Shown: positions 53,575-63,709 of the stretch, piece by piece
Layout: each line of letters starts with the position of its first letter
How positions within the stretch are numbered: the stretch's first letter is position 1
Source of the DNA: Cycas panzhihuaensis
Taxonomy: Eukaryota > Cycadophyta
NCBI GenBank assembly: GCA_023213395.1
Contig: CM041465.1
Location: 156,061,741 to 156,125,740, forward strand
DNA length: 64,000 bases
Reading direction: 5' to 3'
The notes under the pieces: generated by a model
What the model was told of the DNA's origin: nothing
Seen by the model: the letters and a program-made list of their open reading frames with translations, nothing else
Databases searched by the model: none
Made by a program: the position numbers and the translations under genes

Positions 53575-55156
53575 TGCTTGAAATGCTCTCTGAACAGGGA
53601 CTTACTGTTGTGGCTGTTGATGCTGTTGTTGAAGACATTTTGTCTTCATCTTCAATCTTTTCAATCTGCGGACCATCTGAACACTCAGGCAGTACAACTT
53701 TCTTCCCTGCAGAATACAAAGTGAAGGTCAATCTTCCCAAATCCTGCAAGGCCTTTGTTGCTAGCAACCATGGCCGTCCTAGCAGTGCTAGATATGTTCT
53801 GCTATGGTCTTGCATTCTGACAACTGCAAAATCCAATTGAACTGTAATTCTTGCTACAATTACTGGAATATCTATCAAGGACCCCATGGGTCGAATCTGC
53901 AATTGGTTTGCTAACCGAATTGTATAATCCGGGGAAACCAACTTTGGCCGTCCCAAGGAAACCCAAGAGGATTTAGGAAGTACATTTACTCTTGACCCTC
54001 CATCCACCACTGTTTTACAGATCAAAGTTCCCAACAACATCATTGGAACTCGTGGGTCGATTGCATCCATTTTCGTTGTTCTTAACACTGGTTTTTCTAT
54101 ATGATGCAGAAAATAACCAGCTTCCCACCATTTAAAAATCACAAAGATAGGAATAGATATACCTGATTCCATTAGCAACTCCTTTACCATTTGTAATTTT
54201 TGCCAAGGATTTTGCTCCCCATGTGCCAATGGTCTTCTCTGGTATACATTCCCTTTAAATCGATTTGCTTGTTCCATTTCATCTAGTTGTACTGTCCTTG
54301 TTGCCTCTTGTATTGCATCAACAACTTCCTGCAATCTCCTCTTTTCTACTGCTGGGTCTGGAAAGTTTGCAGTATCTATCAAGTTTGTAGCTTTTCCGCT
54401 CCTCGTCTGCACATAAACTGGCTTTTCCTTATTTGGAATTTTTGTAGCCAGATTTGAAGTTTGTACTTTAGGACCAGGATTGTTTGGATAGTTTGCCCAT
54501 TCATGGTCTGCTGGGCCACACTCTTCACAGATATAATCTTTTCCCTGTTTCTCCAGTGGACAGTCTGTCCTGAAATGTCCCCATCTTGAGCACAGATGGC
54601 AGCGGACTGGTTTTGTCTTCCCTTTGTATTGCTTAAAGGAAGAATTCTCCTTTTTCTGGTAAAAGGATTCTCTTGGTGGATTTCTGTAATAGCATTCCCA
54701 TGTATTATGGTTTTCTCTCCTACAGATTTCACACCATTTCTTCTCTCTTTGTTGATGTTCATTTCTAAAATGACCCTGTTGTCCGCAGGGGGGTGGGCAC
54801 CATATATTTTCTCGTGCTTTTCCCAATTTCAGTTTAGCTATTTCATTCCTTAGCTTTTCAATCTCATCGTTCTGCTGATTTTCAGCAAGTGGCACAAAGG
54901 ACTGCTGTTTCAGCAATTCTAGTTCTTTTTTCAGCTTCTCAATTTCTGGATTTATGGTCCACAAGGATGGTTGTCCTGCATTCTGGATTCCATTGTATGC
55001 TGTCCTTGTCTGGTTTTCAAATCGCAGTGCTAGTTCCTTAACTTGTTCATAGTTATTTAAAGGATGAAACATGATTTTTTCCTTTAAATGCGGTAATAAA
55101 CCTTGTACAAAGTATTTAAGTGACAGCATAGGATTCATCGGAACAAGAGGATCCAT
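53546..55156 (-). CDS. Element K Gag C-terminal part and protease, 536 codons open
   Basis: The larger half of Gag-protease, opening inside the capsid domain (LSLKYFVQGLLPHLKEKIMF). A helical linker rich in Leu/Lys/Glu follows (IEKLKKELELLKQQSFVPLA). Zinc knuckles: CEICRRENHNTWEC near residue 145, CHLCSRWGHFRTDC near 190, CEECGPADHEWANY near 215 with the last Cys replaced by Tyr. The protease has VVDGGSRVNVLPKSSW near 385 and LALLGRPWLLATKALQ near 465. The tail runs into the pol start. Role: particle formation, RNA binding, polyprotein cleavage. Open apart from the separate upstream Gag lesions. Confidence 0.9.
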   Translation of the reverse strand: MDPLVPMNPMLSLKYFVQGLLPHLKEKIMFHPLNNYEQVKELALRFENQTRTAYNGIQNAGQPSLWTINPEIEKLKKELELLKQQSFVPLAENQQNDEIEKLRNEIAKLKLGKARENIWCPPPCGQQGHFRNEHQQREKKWCEICRRENHNTWECYYRNPPRESFYQKKENSSFKQYKGKTKPVRCHLCSRWGHFRTDCPLEKQGKDYICEECGPADHEWANYPNNPGPKVQTSNLATKIPNKEKPVYVQTRSGKATNLIDTANFPDPAVEKRRLQEVVDAIQEATRTVQLDEMEQANRFKGNVYQRRPLAHGEQNPWQKLQMVKELLMESGISIPIFVIFKWWEAGYFLHHIEKPVLRTTKMDAIDPRVPMMLLGTLICKTVVDGGSRVNVLPKSSWVSLGRPKLVSPDYTIRLANQLQIRPMGSLIDIPVIVARITVQLDFAVVRMQDHSRTYLALLGRPWLLATKALQDLGRLTFTLYSAGKKVVLPECSDGPQIEKIEDEDKMSSTTASTATTVSPCSESISSIEDPSTDGE

Positions 55157-55257
55157 TTTATTTAATATGATTCTTAATCTACCATCAAAGTCATTGACCG
55201 ATTCACCTGGAATTTGTCTGATTTCTTCCAGGGCCTAGAATACTGCCATTGGATCTC

Positions 55258-55899
55258 TTAATCTTTGGAATCATCCGAAATTTTGTTTGACCTTTCCCAA
55301 CTGGGATTCGTTCCTGCAACATACTGGTACCACGCGATCGCTGTTCCCCGCAATGTTGAAAAAAATCTGGCTTTAATTTCTTCTGGATCCTTAATTTTCT
55401 TGATTTTCAACATGTTTGAGAACAGAGCAAGGTGATCTCTGGGGTCTCCAGAACCATCAAACTGAAGGTGTCCAAACATAGCATCATTTTGCACCACCAC
55501 ATATGGGGAAATTGTTTGACTTCCCCCACTTCCTTGCGACATTGTTCTTGGAGCTGAAGAACCTGGTCTCGCTGGGTCAATTACGTTCAATTCGTCCTCG
55601 TTGCCTCCTTGCCTCAACGTTGCGCTTTCTGGGCTTTCGTCAATGAATGATGACCCTGTGAACATGCGAGTCATTCTATACAATGGATTCAATACATGAG
55701 AGTGATCTTCTTTTACCTGGAGGATATAACAGTCCCACCCTGCTGCGGTGGTGCTGTATATTTCTAATTTTAATAAATTTTCTTCCCTTGTTTCAGTCTG
55801 CAAACTGCCTGTTTGCTTGTTTATCAATTCCTGATTTTTCGTGAAATTCAAGTCTCCCTGCACTGTTTCATTATATCTGGGCAATTCTTCATTACTCAA
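55258..55899 (-). CDS. Element K Gag capsid N-terminal part
   Basis: 213 open codons. The first 70 residues are without known motif. FGHLQFDGSGDPRDHLALFS near residue 140 and FFSTLRGTAIAWYQYVAG near 175 are the classical retrotransposon Gag start, ending in ERSNKISDDSKD where a frameshift near 55260-55300 sends the frame to EEIRQIPGESVNDFDGRLRI (about 55160-55240). It links the 23-residue repeat upstream to the main Gag-protease frame downstream. Confidence 0.8.
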   Translation of the reverse strand: MSNEELPRYNETVQGDLNFTKNQELINKQTGSLQTETREENLLKLEIYSTTAAGWDCYILQVKEDHSHVLNPLYRMTRMFTGSSFIDESPESATLRQGGNEDELNVIDPARPGSSAPRTMSQGSGGSQTISPYVVVQNDAMFGHLQFDGSGDPRDHLALFSNMLKIKKIKDPEEIKARFFSTLRGTAIAWYQYVAGTNPSWERSNKISDDSKD

Positions 55900-55904
55900 T
55901 ATTT

Positions 55905-56460
55905 TTTGTGAATTTGATTTAGCGATGAATTGTGTCTTTACTCAGGTGCAACCCTTCTTGGGTTTGCCAGTTTGCTAATTGCTGAGTTTTCAGTGAATTT
56001 TCTACTTCTTCTGGCCTCAACCCTTTATGGGTTTGCCTGCCTTCTATACGTTGTTTTAACAGCGAATTACTTGTCTCTACTTGGCGCAACCCTGGCTGGG
56101 TTTGACGCCCCTCCTCTTGCTGTTTTTCTAGCAACTTCTCTGCTACTGCCTGGCACAACCCTGACTAGGTTTGCCTGCCTTCTTCACGCTGATTTCCCAG
56201 CAAATTTCTTATCTCTACTTGGCGCAACCCTGACTGGGTTTGTCGCCCCTCCTCTTGCTGTTTTTCTAGCAATTTTTCTACTTCTACCTGGCACAACCCT
56301 AACTGGGTTTGCCCGCCTTCTATATGCTGTTTTAACAACAAATTCCTTATCTCTTCTTAGCGCAACCCTGGCTGGGTTTGTCACCCCTCCTCTTGCTGGT
56401 TTTCCAACAACTTTTCTACTTCTACGTGGCACAACCCTGATTGGGTTTGCTGCCCTGACT
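55905..56460 (-). repeat. 23-residue (69-bp) tandem repeat in K's Gag, about 7.5 copies
   Basis: On the - strand each unit reads like QTQSGLRQVEIRNLLGNQRE, then EGR. Two unit types alternate (GLCxVEVEKLLExQQEEG and GLRxVExxNxLLxQRxEG), giving a 138-bp higher-order period. Stops have replaced Arg or Gln at about 56165, 56360 and 56380. Heptad-like Leu spacing suggests a coiled coil. The + strand frame over it (Leu-rich, 183 codons) is an antisense shadow. Confidence 0.9.
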
Positions 56461-56866
56461 CAACCAGTTGCTTTTGCTTAAAATTTTGAAATATGCCCAC
56501 ATTATCCCATACCTGATTATCCTGAAAATTTTGCAGGTCTTCCTTTTCTGCGTCCTTATCTTCCGCGGCTTTATCTTCTACGGCTTTATCTTCTACGCCT
56601 TTATCTTCTATTTGATTTTCGTCAAAAATTTGTCCGCTTTTTTCTTCCTTCAGCCGACTCGTGTCTTCCTGGGGCTCCTCGTCCTTATTGCATTCTACCA
56701 GTGCGACTGGGGTCTGGCTTTCCTCCTGCCGTCCCTTCCAACTTCGTTTTTTTACCGGTTTCGTTTCTATTATTTCTCTGGGTCTTCGTGCGCCTTCTTG
56801 GCTCTTCTCCCCGTCCCAGCATCGGCTTCTTTCATCCCGAGTTTCTATCTTCTTCAGCGAGTTCAC
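56381..56866 (-). CDS. Element K Gag N-terminal segment
   Basis: 161 codons starting MNSLKKIETRDERSRCW at 56866, 59 bases after the primer site. Strongly charged, with the tandem pentapeptide-like series GVEDKAVEDKAAEDKDAEK near residue 90 and the first unit of the 23-residue repeat (QTQSGLCHVEVEKLLENQQE) at the end, where a TGA stops it. Comparable in position to the charged N-terminus of E's Gag. Intrinsically disordered by composition; role unknown. Confidence 0.75.
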   Translation of the reverse strand: MNSLKKIETRDERSRCWDGEKSQEGARRPREIIETKPVKKRSWKGRQEESQTPVALVECNKDEEPQEDTSRLKEEKSGQIFDENQIEDKGVEDKAVEDKAAEDKDAEKEDLQNFQDNQVWDNVGIFQNFKQKQLVESGQQTQSGLCHVEVEKLLENQQEEG

Positions 56867-56924
56867 CCTAGGTGGCTTGAGCGGCTTCAGGTCTTTACTT
56901 TTTCATCATTTTCCGTTAGGAAAT

Positions 56925-56939
56925 CCGGCAACGGAACCA
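56925..56939 (-). other. Element K primer-binding site (tRNA-Glu)
   Basis: The - strand reads TGGTTCCGTTGCCGG, fifteen bases equal to the complement of the plant tRNA-Glu 3' end (CCGGCAACGGAACCA), placed three bases after the 5' LTR. Confidence 0.85.
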
Positions 56940-56942
56940 ATA

Positions 56943-57488
56943 TGTGCACGCCTCAATCATGCTTATACAGAATGCAAAGAGAAAGACACACACGTTGGGG
57001 TAATTCATCCAGAATTCTTTTATTCAAACATGGCACTGCGTCTGGTCCTCTCACAACCAGACGCCTGCCAAAACAGTACAGAAAGGCTACCTCACACGTG
57101 GCATGGCTTCTTTTACAAGGACATATAAGCAAAACTGAAGTACATTCCGCACATTGCGGTTCTCATTTTTATATCCATTTTATGGACGTTACATAACTGT
57201 TCCGGAGAATAAGTTACTTTTTCTAACTGTCATGGGTCTGCTCGCTGCCCGGACAGACCCATTCTCTGCCCGAATAGCAGTTGAGTAGCAGTCTCCGCAG
57301 CTGCGTAGCAGTCTCCGCACCTTACGTAGCAGCCTGCACTGCCAGAAAGCGCCTCGCACCTCTGTAGTAGCTCAGTAGCGACTGTAGTAGCCAGAAAGTA
57401 CTGTAGTAGCTCTGTAGCAGCCTGTAGTAGCTCTATAGCAGTCGTAGCAGTCTTGTAGTAGTTGTAATGACAAAATCAACTACACACA
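56943..57488 (-). repeat. Element K 5' LTR (546 bp)
   Basis: Partner of 47611-48181. It differs by scattered substitutions (for example CATCC for CATCT) and by fewer GTAGTAGC units in 57290-57460. The GATTT duplication follows at 57489. Confidence 0.95.
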
Positions 57489-57769
57489 GATTTTAGTTCT
57501 ACTTCAGCTTTAAATTCTTTAAAGCTGTCAAATACTTTTGATTTATTTTGGAGAAAGTAGACCCATATTATCCTAGTCAGATCATCAATAAATGTAAGAA
57601 AGTATCTACATCCATTGATTGAATGTGGAGTGAGGGGTCCACATATGTTCATGTGTATTAACTCCAATTTCTTTTGAGCTCGCCATTTGCTTTCTTTGAA
57701 AGGTAGCCTATGTTTTTTCCCCGATTGACAACTTTTACAAACAAAGTTATCTGATGTGATAGAAGGGAG
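57489..57769 (-). pseudogene. Element J integrase, second piece
   Basis: A 280-bp slice of J between K and L. It reads ITSDNFVCKSCQSGKKHRLP (zinc Cys pair), LELIHMNICGPLTPHSINGC (first catalytic Asp position now Asn), FLTFIDDLTRIIWVYFLQNK and FKEFKAEVELKS. The last residues run straight into the third piece across K's duplication, and the first ones continue from the first piece across L's, showing both insertions hit one gene. Confidence 0.92.
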
Positions 57770-58136
57770 TGCTTGGGAATATGAAATCATACAGGTATGT
57801 TCCCATCTGCAGAATCTTTAACCATACACAACAAGCAAACAAAAATACACACAGAATACATATGCACAGTACACGAGATTTATGTGGAAAAACCCTTTTG
57901 GAAAAAAAAACCCACCACAAAAGATCCTTCTAGATCACATTTATTATTTCACAATGATTTTGATACATTGAATACACAAGGGCTTAAGGCTTTTATACTC
58001 TTCCAAGAGGTGTCACCCGATTAGGGTTGTAACCCTCCAAATATCTCACACCTTTTCACTTAATCACCTTAGTTAAACCACATTAACATTAACTTAATGG
58101 CTTAACAAACAACTACCGCATTAACATCCCCCCTTA
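57770..58136 (-). repeat. Element L 3' LTR (367 bp)
   Basis: The - strand starts TGTTAATGCGGTAG at 58136 and ends near ATATTCCCAAGCA at 57770. Preceded by the purine tract AAGGGGGGA (58137-58145). Confidence 0.92.
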
Positions 58137-58188
58137 ATGTGAATGTGGAGAGCATAAACTTCTAGCAGGTTGTGTTATCACGGTGGGA

Positions 58189-58872
58189 CTATCCTCTGAC
58201 TTTTTCATCTTTATCGATACATCCCCCCTCAAGGATTACATCGGTGAGTTCTAAATCGGTACACATCTTTGGGAATTGATCTTTAGTGAGTGGCTTAGCG
58301 AACACATCTGCAAGTTGGAATTCACTTGGACAATAATCAACCTGCAACTTCCATGACTTGATTTGTTCACGGATGTAATGGTGTTGAATCTTGATATGCT
58401 TTGTACACACATGAAACCCTAGATTTTTTAACAAACGAATGGTACTTTGATTATCAACAAAGATAACTAGATATCCATTAGAAACTCCAAGAGACCTTGC
58501 AACCATGATGCTTCCTTTGCACCAGCACTGAGTCCTTGATATTCAGGCTCTCTAGAAGATAATGCCATTGTCTGCTACTTATTCGATTTCCACGAAGCAA
58601 ATCCATTACCAATACCAAACAGATATCCAACAGTGGACTTTCGATCATCAAAGTCTCCTCCCCAATCAGCATCCGTGTAGCTATGCAACCTTATCTCTTC
58701 ACCTCGATAGTATTCAAGACCAAGATTGATTGTCCCCTTCAGGTACTTCAGAATCCGCTTCGCTACAACCAAATGAGGCTCCTGAGGATTCTGCGTGTAG
58801 TGAGAAACCAATCCAATAGCATAGGCGATATCTAGTCTGGTATGAGTCAAGTAGATCAAACTCCCTACCAAC
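58189..58872 (-). pseudogene. Element L copia RNase H, broken
   Basis: VGSLIYLTHTRLDIAYAIGL opens the region, then LHSYTDADWGGDFDDRKSTV (first RNase H Asp) and GYLFGIGNGFASWKSNK. A frameshift near 58575 leads to a middle part with EYQGLSAGAKEASW-like residues and then the open 58506-58189 segment: VIFVDNQSTIRLLKNLGFHV, HIKIQHHYIREQIKSWKLQV and DVFAKPLTKDQFPKMCTDLE. The full RNase H fold can be read in two frames. Confidence 0.88.
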
Positions 58873-59888
58873 TAGCGATATTTCATTCCATCTATAGAGG
58901 GTTTGGCCATATCCTTCTGCAACTTTGTGCCCTTCACACATGGTGTTGTAATGGGTTTGCAATTCTGTATCCCAAGCTTCTCTAGTAGGTTCTTCATATA
59001 CTGTGACTGCAATAACACGATTCTATCATCCATTTGCCTGATCTGAATGCCCAAGAAATAATGAAGTCTCCTGAGATCTGTCATGTTAAAAGAAACTCCC
59101 AAATTAGACTTTACTTTTGCTATAGTCTTGCCACAGTTACCACCGATGATTAAATCATCCACATACACCACACAAGCAACTATTGAAGTCCCCTTCCTTT
59201 TCATATAGAAATTCGACTCAAGTTCAGAAATCTCGAAACCTTCAGCTTTCAACTTGGCATCCATTTTCTCATACCAAGCATAGGGTGCTTGTTTTAGGCC
59301 ATAGATTGACTTCTTTAACCAAGAAACAAGATGCTCCTAGCCTTCCTTAATGAATCCCAGAGGCTGTAACATGTAAATCTCCTCCTTTAGATCTTCATTA
59401 AGGAACACAGATTTGACGTCCATCTGGTGTAACTCCCAACCGTAAGCAACTGCTAAGGATATGAGCAAGCAGACCATTGTCATTTTGGAGACTGGTGCAA
59501 ATGTCTCCTCATAGTCAATTCCTTCTTTTTGCTTGAATCGTTGAGTGACAAGTCTGGCCTTGTACTTGTCCACCTCTCCATCGAAGCAAAACATCGTCTT
59601 ATAAACCCACTTGTATCCAACAAGGTTCTTCATCGGAGGTAGCAAAACCAAGTCCCACGTATCATTCTTCATCAACGAACCATACCCTTCCTCCATCGCA
59701 GCTCTCCATTGTGGATCTCCTTTCGCCTCATCAAATGAATCAGGATCACTAGAGTTGTTGGTGTCTACCAACAGAGTTTGACTGCCATGTTGACTTCTTG
59801 TTCTTCTATCATCAGTCAAGGTTTGCATCACCACACTGAAATCTTCGATAGTCTTCCTTGCCCATAAAGGTATAATAGAAGGACCCAT
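58872..59888 (-). pseudogene. Element L copia reverse transcriptase, lightly broken
   Basis: Open segments 59888-59337 and 59264-58872. Motifs: WRAAMEEGYGSLMKNDTWDL, LVGYKWVYKTMFCFDGEVDK, QKEGIDYEETFAPVSKMTMV, LHQMDVKSVFLNEDLKEEIY, then a stop near 59337, a YGLKQAPYAWYEK-like bridge (59265-59310), VACVVYVDDLIIGGNCGKTI with intact YVDD and LRRLHYFLGIQIRQ. A stop near 58875 separates it from RNase H. It would make cDNA; with one or two point lesions it is among the best-preserved copia RTs here. Confidence 0.9.
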
Positions 59889-59899
59889 TGTTGGAGGTA

Positions 59900-60950
59900 C
59901 TTCTTCTCACGACGGCTCCTCACCATTACACATCCCACTTAGTCTTGCTCCCCCAAGTGTTCCAACGACTGGCTCATTGTCCTCTTCGCTTGATGAATCT
60001 GGGAATGGGAGAAGCGGGGGTAGAAAGGCTCTTATGATGATCTTTCAGCATGATACGTCAATGACTCATCAAATTTTACATCCCGACTAACCACAATCTT
60101 CTTCCCCTATGGATCCCATAGTTAGTAAGCTTTATTTTGATCATAATACCCCATGAATATACACTTCAGACTCTTCTGATTCAACTTCTTGCGAGTATCA
60201 TCTAGGATGTAGGCATATCCAATACACCCAAAGGTTCTCAAATGGCTAATGACAGGATTTCAACCGATCCATTTCTCTACATGGGTCATGCTACAAACTA
60301 CCTGAGTGGGTACCCGATTCAAAATATACATAGCAGTCACCACAGCTTCTACCCAAAACATCGATGGTAGGTTTTTAGTGTGCACCATACAGCTCACCAT
60401 CTCCATCATGGTACGGTTGTTTCGTTCAACAACTCCATTATGTTGTGGGGTATACGGGACTGTAAATTCCCGCTTTATACCATGATCGCGACAGAACTAA
60501 TTAAACGTATGATTGTCGTACTCCTTGCCATTATCACTTCTTAAAGACTTAATCTTTTTGTCACTTTCATTTTCCACCATCGCTTTCAAGTCACAAAGGC
60601 GATCAAATGCATCTGACTTGTTTTTGAGAAAGTAAACCCAAGCCTTCCTGGTATAATCATCTACAAACAAAAGAATGTAATGAGCTCCCGATATCAAAGG
60701 GTTTGGGAGTGGTCCCAATGATAGCGAAGTTCTACTTTGCATCCTTAATCAGGCATTTATCATTGTAAAGCTCCACCTTCAGGCCTTGTTTGCAAATTTC
60801 CTGAGCTAAGAGAAGGTTCAATTGCATCTTGGTTACATAGTATACCTCGGTAAACTTACCACCTGCAATGGATACTTCGTCGATACCTTCCACTGACAAA
60901 ACACGAGCATCTCCAAGGACAATTTCCGGACCATTATGATTTTTATTCAC
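59900..60950 (-). pseudogene. Element L copia integrase with internal deletion
   Basis: The pre-integrase part (60950-60732) reads EIVLGDARVLSVEGIDEVSI and LNLLLAQEICKQGLKVELYN, ending in LIKDAK. The next residues are already LGPLPNPLISGAHYILLFVD, so about 100 residues that should hold the HHCC zinc-binding site are missing around 60735. Core residues remain: KIKSLRSDNGKEYDNHTFN (second Asp) and a region near 60420-60470 resembling PYTPQHNGVVERNNRTMMEM (Glu). C-terminal motifs to about 59990 are degraded. Confidence 0.82.
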
Positions 60951-61079
60951 TGAATCAAAGTTGTGCTTCTGGTAAGAGATATTTTTCTATGCTCCAGAGT
61001 CAAGCACTCAATAATCTCTCCAATCTGACTCGGTTGATAAGGTTTTTGCTCGAATGCAGTGAGCAACAATGCTCTTCCC

Positions 61080-61862
61080 TTTGTCATCTTAGCTTATTTT
61101 GTGCTTGTCACGTCTCCTGAACCAATAGTTCTTCTCTTGGTGACCATCCTTCTTGCAGTAATTGCATTTTCCATTGAACTTCTTCTCTTGTGAACTTTCT
61201 CCTAACCTTTGTGTGATCTTTTCCTCCTTAGCGGCCTCCTTTCTCTGAGTCTTCATGGCTAGGGCCTAACTTGATTCAGAACCTCCAAGCATACCATGGT
61301 GTTTCAACTTGGCATCCTCCACCAGAATTAGTTTTTCAAGCCCATCCAAGATCTCTGCCTCCATCAACTCATCTCTACCATAAATGGTCTAAAAAGTGGC
61401 GAACGCATCTAGCAACTTCGACATGATTATTGCGAACAATAACGCATCATCGATCAAATTCTGCTTTAGTTCTTCTAGCTTATTCTTCAAGTTCGTGATC
61501 TGGTTCAGGTAGGAGCTGATGTTATTCTCATCTTCCACATGTGAATTGAGAAACTCTAACATCAGAGCAAAACATCTATTTGTCTTCTTCTTTTCAAAGG
61601 TACCACACAGTTTTGTCCAAATTTCGTCTGGTTCATCTAGATTGTGAACCAAGGCTCTCTGGTCTAGCGCCAATGACAATTTCAACAGTCCCACAGCCAT
61701 AAATTTCTTCTCTTCGAGACGAACACACTCTTTATGGTCTAATGGAATTGCGTCCACCTTAGCCTTAGTGATACCCCAGAGTTGATTCACCATCAAAATA
61801 AGCTCCATATTAGCCTTCCACTCACTGAAATTGTTACCATTGAAGATAACCTTAGGCATAAT
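61080..61862 (-). pseudogene. Element L copia gag, broken
   Basis: Starts MPKVIFNGNNFSEWKANMEL at 61859, the copia Gag opening. The helical UBN2-type part follows: WTKLCGTFEKKKTNRCFALM, then ISSYLNQITNLKNKLEELKQ and LLFAIIMSKLLDAFATF. A stop at about 61389 ends it. Beyond, a zinc knuckle reads CNYCKKDGHQEKNYWFRRRD near 61110-61165, with the last Cys changed to Tyr. Confidence 0.85.
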
Positions 61863-63333
61863 GCACTCTATCTCAAGAAATAGGCTTCAATACATGACAA
61901 ACGACACCAAAATGATTGTCTCCTGGACAAAAATGCACCACTATGTTCTCTAGCTCAGACGCACACTCCAAGGAACACCAAACACCGACTATACATGCAT
62001 TAAGCGAGTCACTGACTGTTCTCCCCTCACAAATGGCCACAAATGCCCTTAAATGAACTCAAAAGTCTAAAAAACAACCCTTAAGGTCACTTAGAAATGT
62101 GCTCCAAGAACTGAGGATGGCTCCATAGGGTAGTAATGGACGATCTCCAAGTCAAAATCACAAAAAAGGGTCCTTGATCTGCACTCAAAATGGGCCAAGA
62201 ATGCTCCAAATATATACAAAGTACCTCACACTATGGGAAATATGTCAAGTATCAATGGTCTAAGGACCTTTTATATTATTAAAATTACAAAGGGAATATG
62301 CCAAAAGGCATATTTCAAGTTGTGTGACTTTTTATAAAGGTCCTGTGCCCCTTCACTTAACACACATGTCAAATACTAATAAAAACATGTGCCAAGTATA
62401 TTTGAGGATAACCTAAGGTCTCAACCATAGAGAATTTATGCCTTTTGATATCCCAAAAACTCCCGCAATTCACTTTACAATGTACAGCAGCCGCATGAAG
62501 TGCGCAGGTCTATTCGTAGTGCGTAGGTCCGTCCGACTTCGATCGGACTTATACACTACTCCCGACTGGTAAGAACCTTCCAAATACAGTCCAACCATGT
62601 AGCAAATAGCCTAGACACCAAAGGAAGAGGCCCAACCACTTTAAAATGCATCCAACCAACACTACTAAGTGCTCAGCCACCACAAAAAAAGCCTAGCCAA
62701 TACAAATAGCGCCCAACCACCACAAAAAAGCACCCAGCCAACTCTTAACACACAGATGCGGCTCGAATCATGCATATGACTGAGATATGGGGGTCACACT
62801 CTCAAATAAAGGCACTACGATTCAAAATTCAACAATTCACACTTTGTTTTGCTATATACTCAGTCTAGTCTTAGTATAGAGGGCAGAAAATATTCCAAAT
62901 AGGCTCCCATCTCTCCCTTATATAGACAAGATGTATGTAACACCAGAAAAAGCTTGCCCTTCTTGAATTTTATAGTGCTTTAGATGAGTAAATAACTTAC
63001 TTGTATACATGGATGGATATCCTTACTGTCACCGAATCACCATTAGTACGTGCTTGCTGGCTTGAATCACCCCTACAAATCATTAACTCACTTCGGATGG
63101 CCCCCAACTCAAACCACAAACGTGGCCTTCACACCTGATTATTGACTCCAATAGACCCTTATGCTTTGTTGAATAGCAATTTTCACTGCTTTAACCACCA
63201 CTGATCTGCTATGCCTACTTCTGCACATTGCTAGAGATGATGGACCCTCAGGACAAGTCCTGGGTTTGACGGCTTCACCCGGCAACCGACGATCTCACTG
63301 CTCCACTCAACATCAGGCTCCAACTATGTAGGA
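61863..63333 (-). other. Element L long untranslated leader
   Basis: Almost 1.5 kb between primer site and gag start, with no supported gene. On the + strand 62630-62750 contains repeated CCAACCAC and CCACAAAAAA words. Copia leaders are usually shorter, so extra DNA may have been captured here. Confidence 0.55.
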
Positions 63334-63352
63334 CCCTATAGCCCTGATACCA
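63334..63352 (-). other. Element L primer-binding site (tRNA-iMet)
   Basis: The - strand reads TGGTATCAGGGCTATAGGG, directly after the 5' LTR; one change from TGGTATCAGAGC in the first 12 bases. Confidence 0.85.
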
Positions 63353-63709
63353 TGTTCGAGAACATGAAATCATACAGGTATGTTTCCATCCGCAAAATCT
63401 TTAACCATACACAAGACGCAAACAAAAATACACATAGAATATAGATGCACAATACATAGGATTTACGTGGGGAAACCCTTTCAGAAAAAAAAACCCACCA
63501 CAAAAGATCCTTTTGGATCATATTTATTATTCCATAATGATTTTAATACATTGAATACACAAGGGCTCAAGGCTTTTATACTCTTCCAAGAGGTGTTACC
63601 CAATTAGGATTGTAACCCTCCAAATATCTCGCACCTTTTCACTAAATCACCTTAGTTAAACCAAATTAATATTAACTTAGTGGCTTAACAAATAACTGCC
63701 ATGTTAACA
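63353..63709 (-). repeat. Element L 5' LTR (357 bp)
   Basis: The - strand starts TGTTAACATGGCAG at 63709 and ends TTCTCGAACA at 63353. Aligns with 57770-58136 with many substitutions. The GGGAG duplication follows at 63710. Confidence 0.92.

Larger units (their letters stand above)
47611..57488 (-). mobile_element. Element K: 9.9-kb Tat/Athila-like gypsy inserted in copia J
   Basis: LTRs at 47611-48181 and 56943-57488 with GATTT duplications at 47606-47610 and 57489-57493. All expected domains are present in order: gag, protease, RT, RNase H, integrase, ORF3. LTRs are very similar apart from copy-number changes in a GTAGTAGC-rich tract, so insertion is fairly recent. Few lesions: a stop-containing repeat in gag, frameshifts in gag and RT, single stops between RT and RNase H and inside integrase, and frameshifts in ORF3. 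It is non-functional as read, but close to complete. Confidence 0.96.
57770..63709 (-). mobile_element. Element L: 5.9-kb Ty1/copia inserted in copia J
   Basis: LTRs 57770-58136 and 63353-63709, perfect GGGAG duplications at 57765-57769 and 63710-63714, tRNA-iMet primer site, long leader, gag, partial integrase, RT, RNase H and purine tract. LTRs differ at many positions, so L is older than E or K. A deletion has removed the zinc-binding start of integrase. Confidence 0.95.

Noticed and set aside
55930-56481. 183-codon Leu-rich, membrane-like + strand frame
   Set aside because: Antisense shadow of the 69-bp repeat in K's Gag; the repeated hydrophobic phrase is created by the reverse complement of the coiled-coil repeat.
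56661-57196. Frames shared between K's two LTRs (47526-47864 and 56661-57196)
   Set aside because: Duplicated because the LTR is duplicated; no protein motif.
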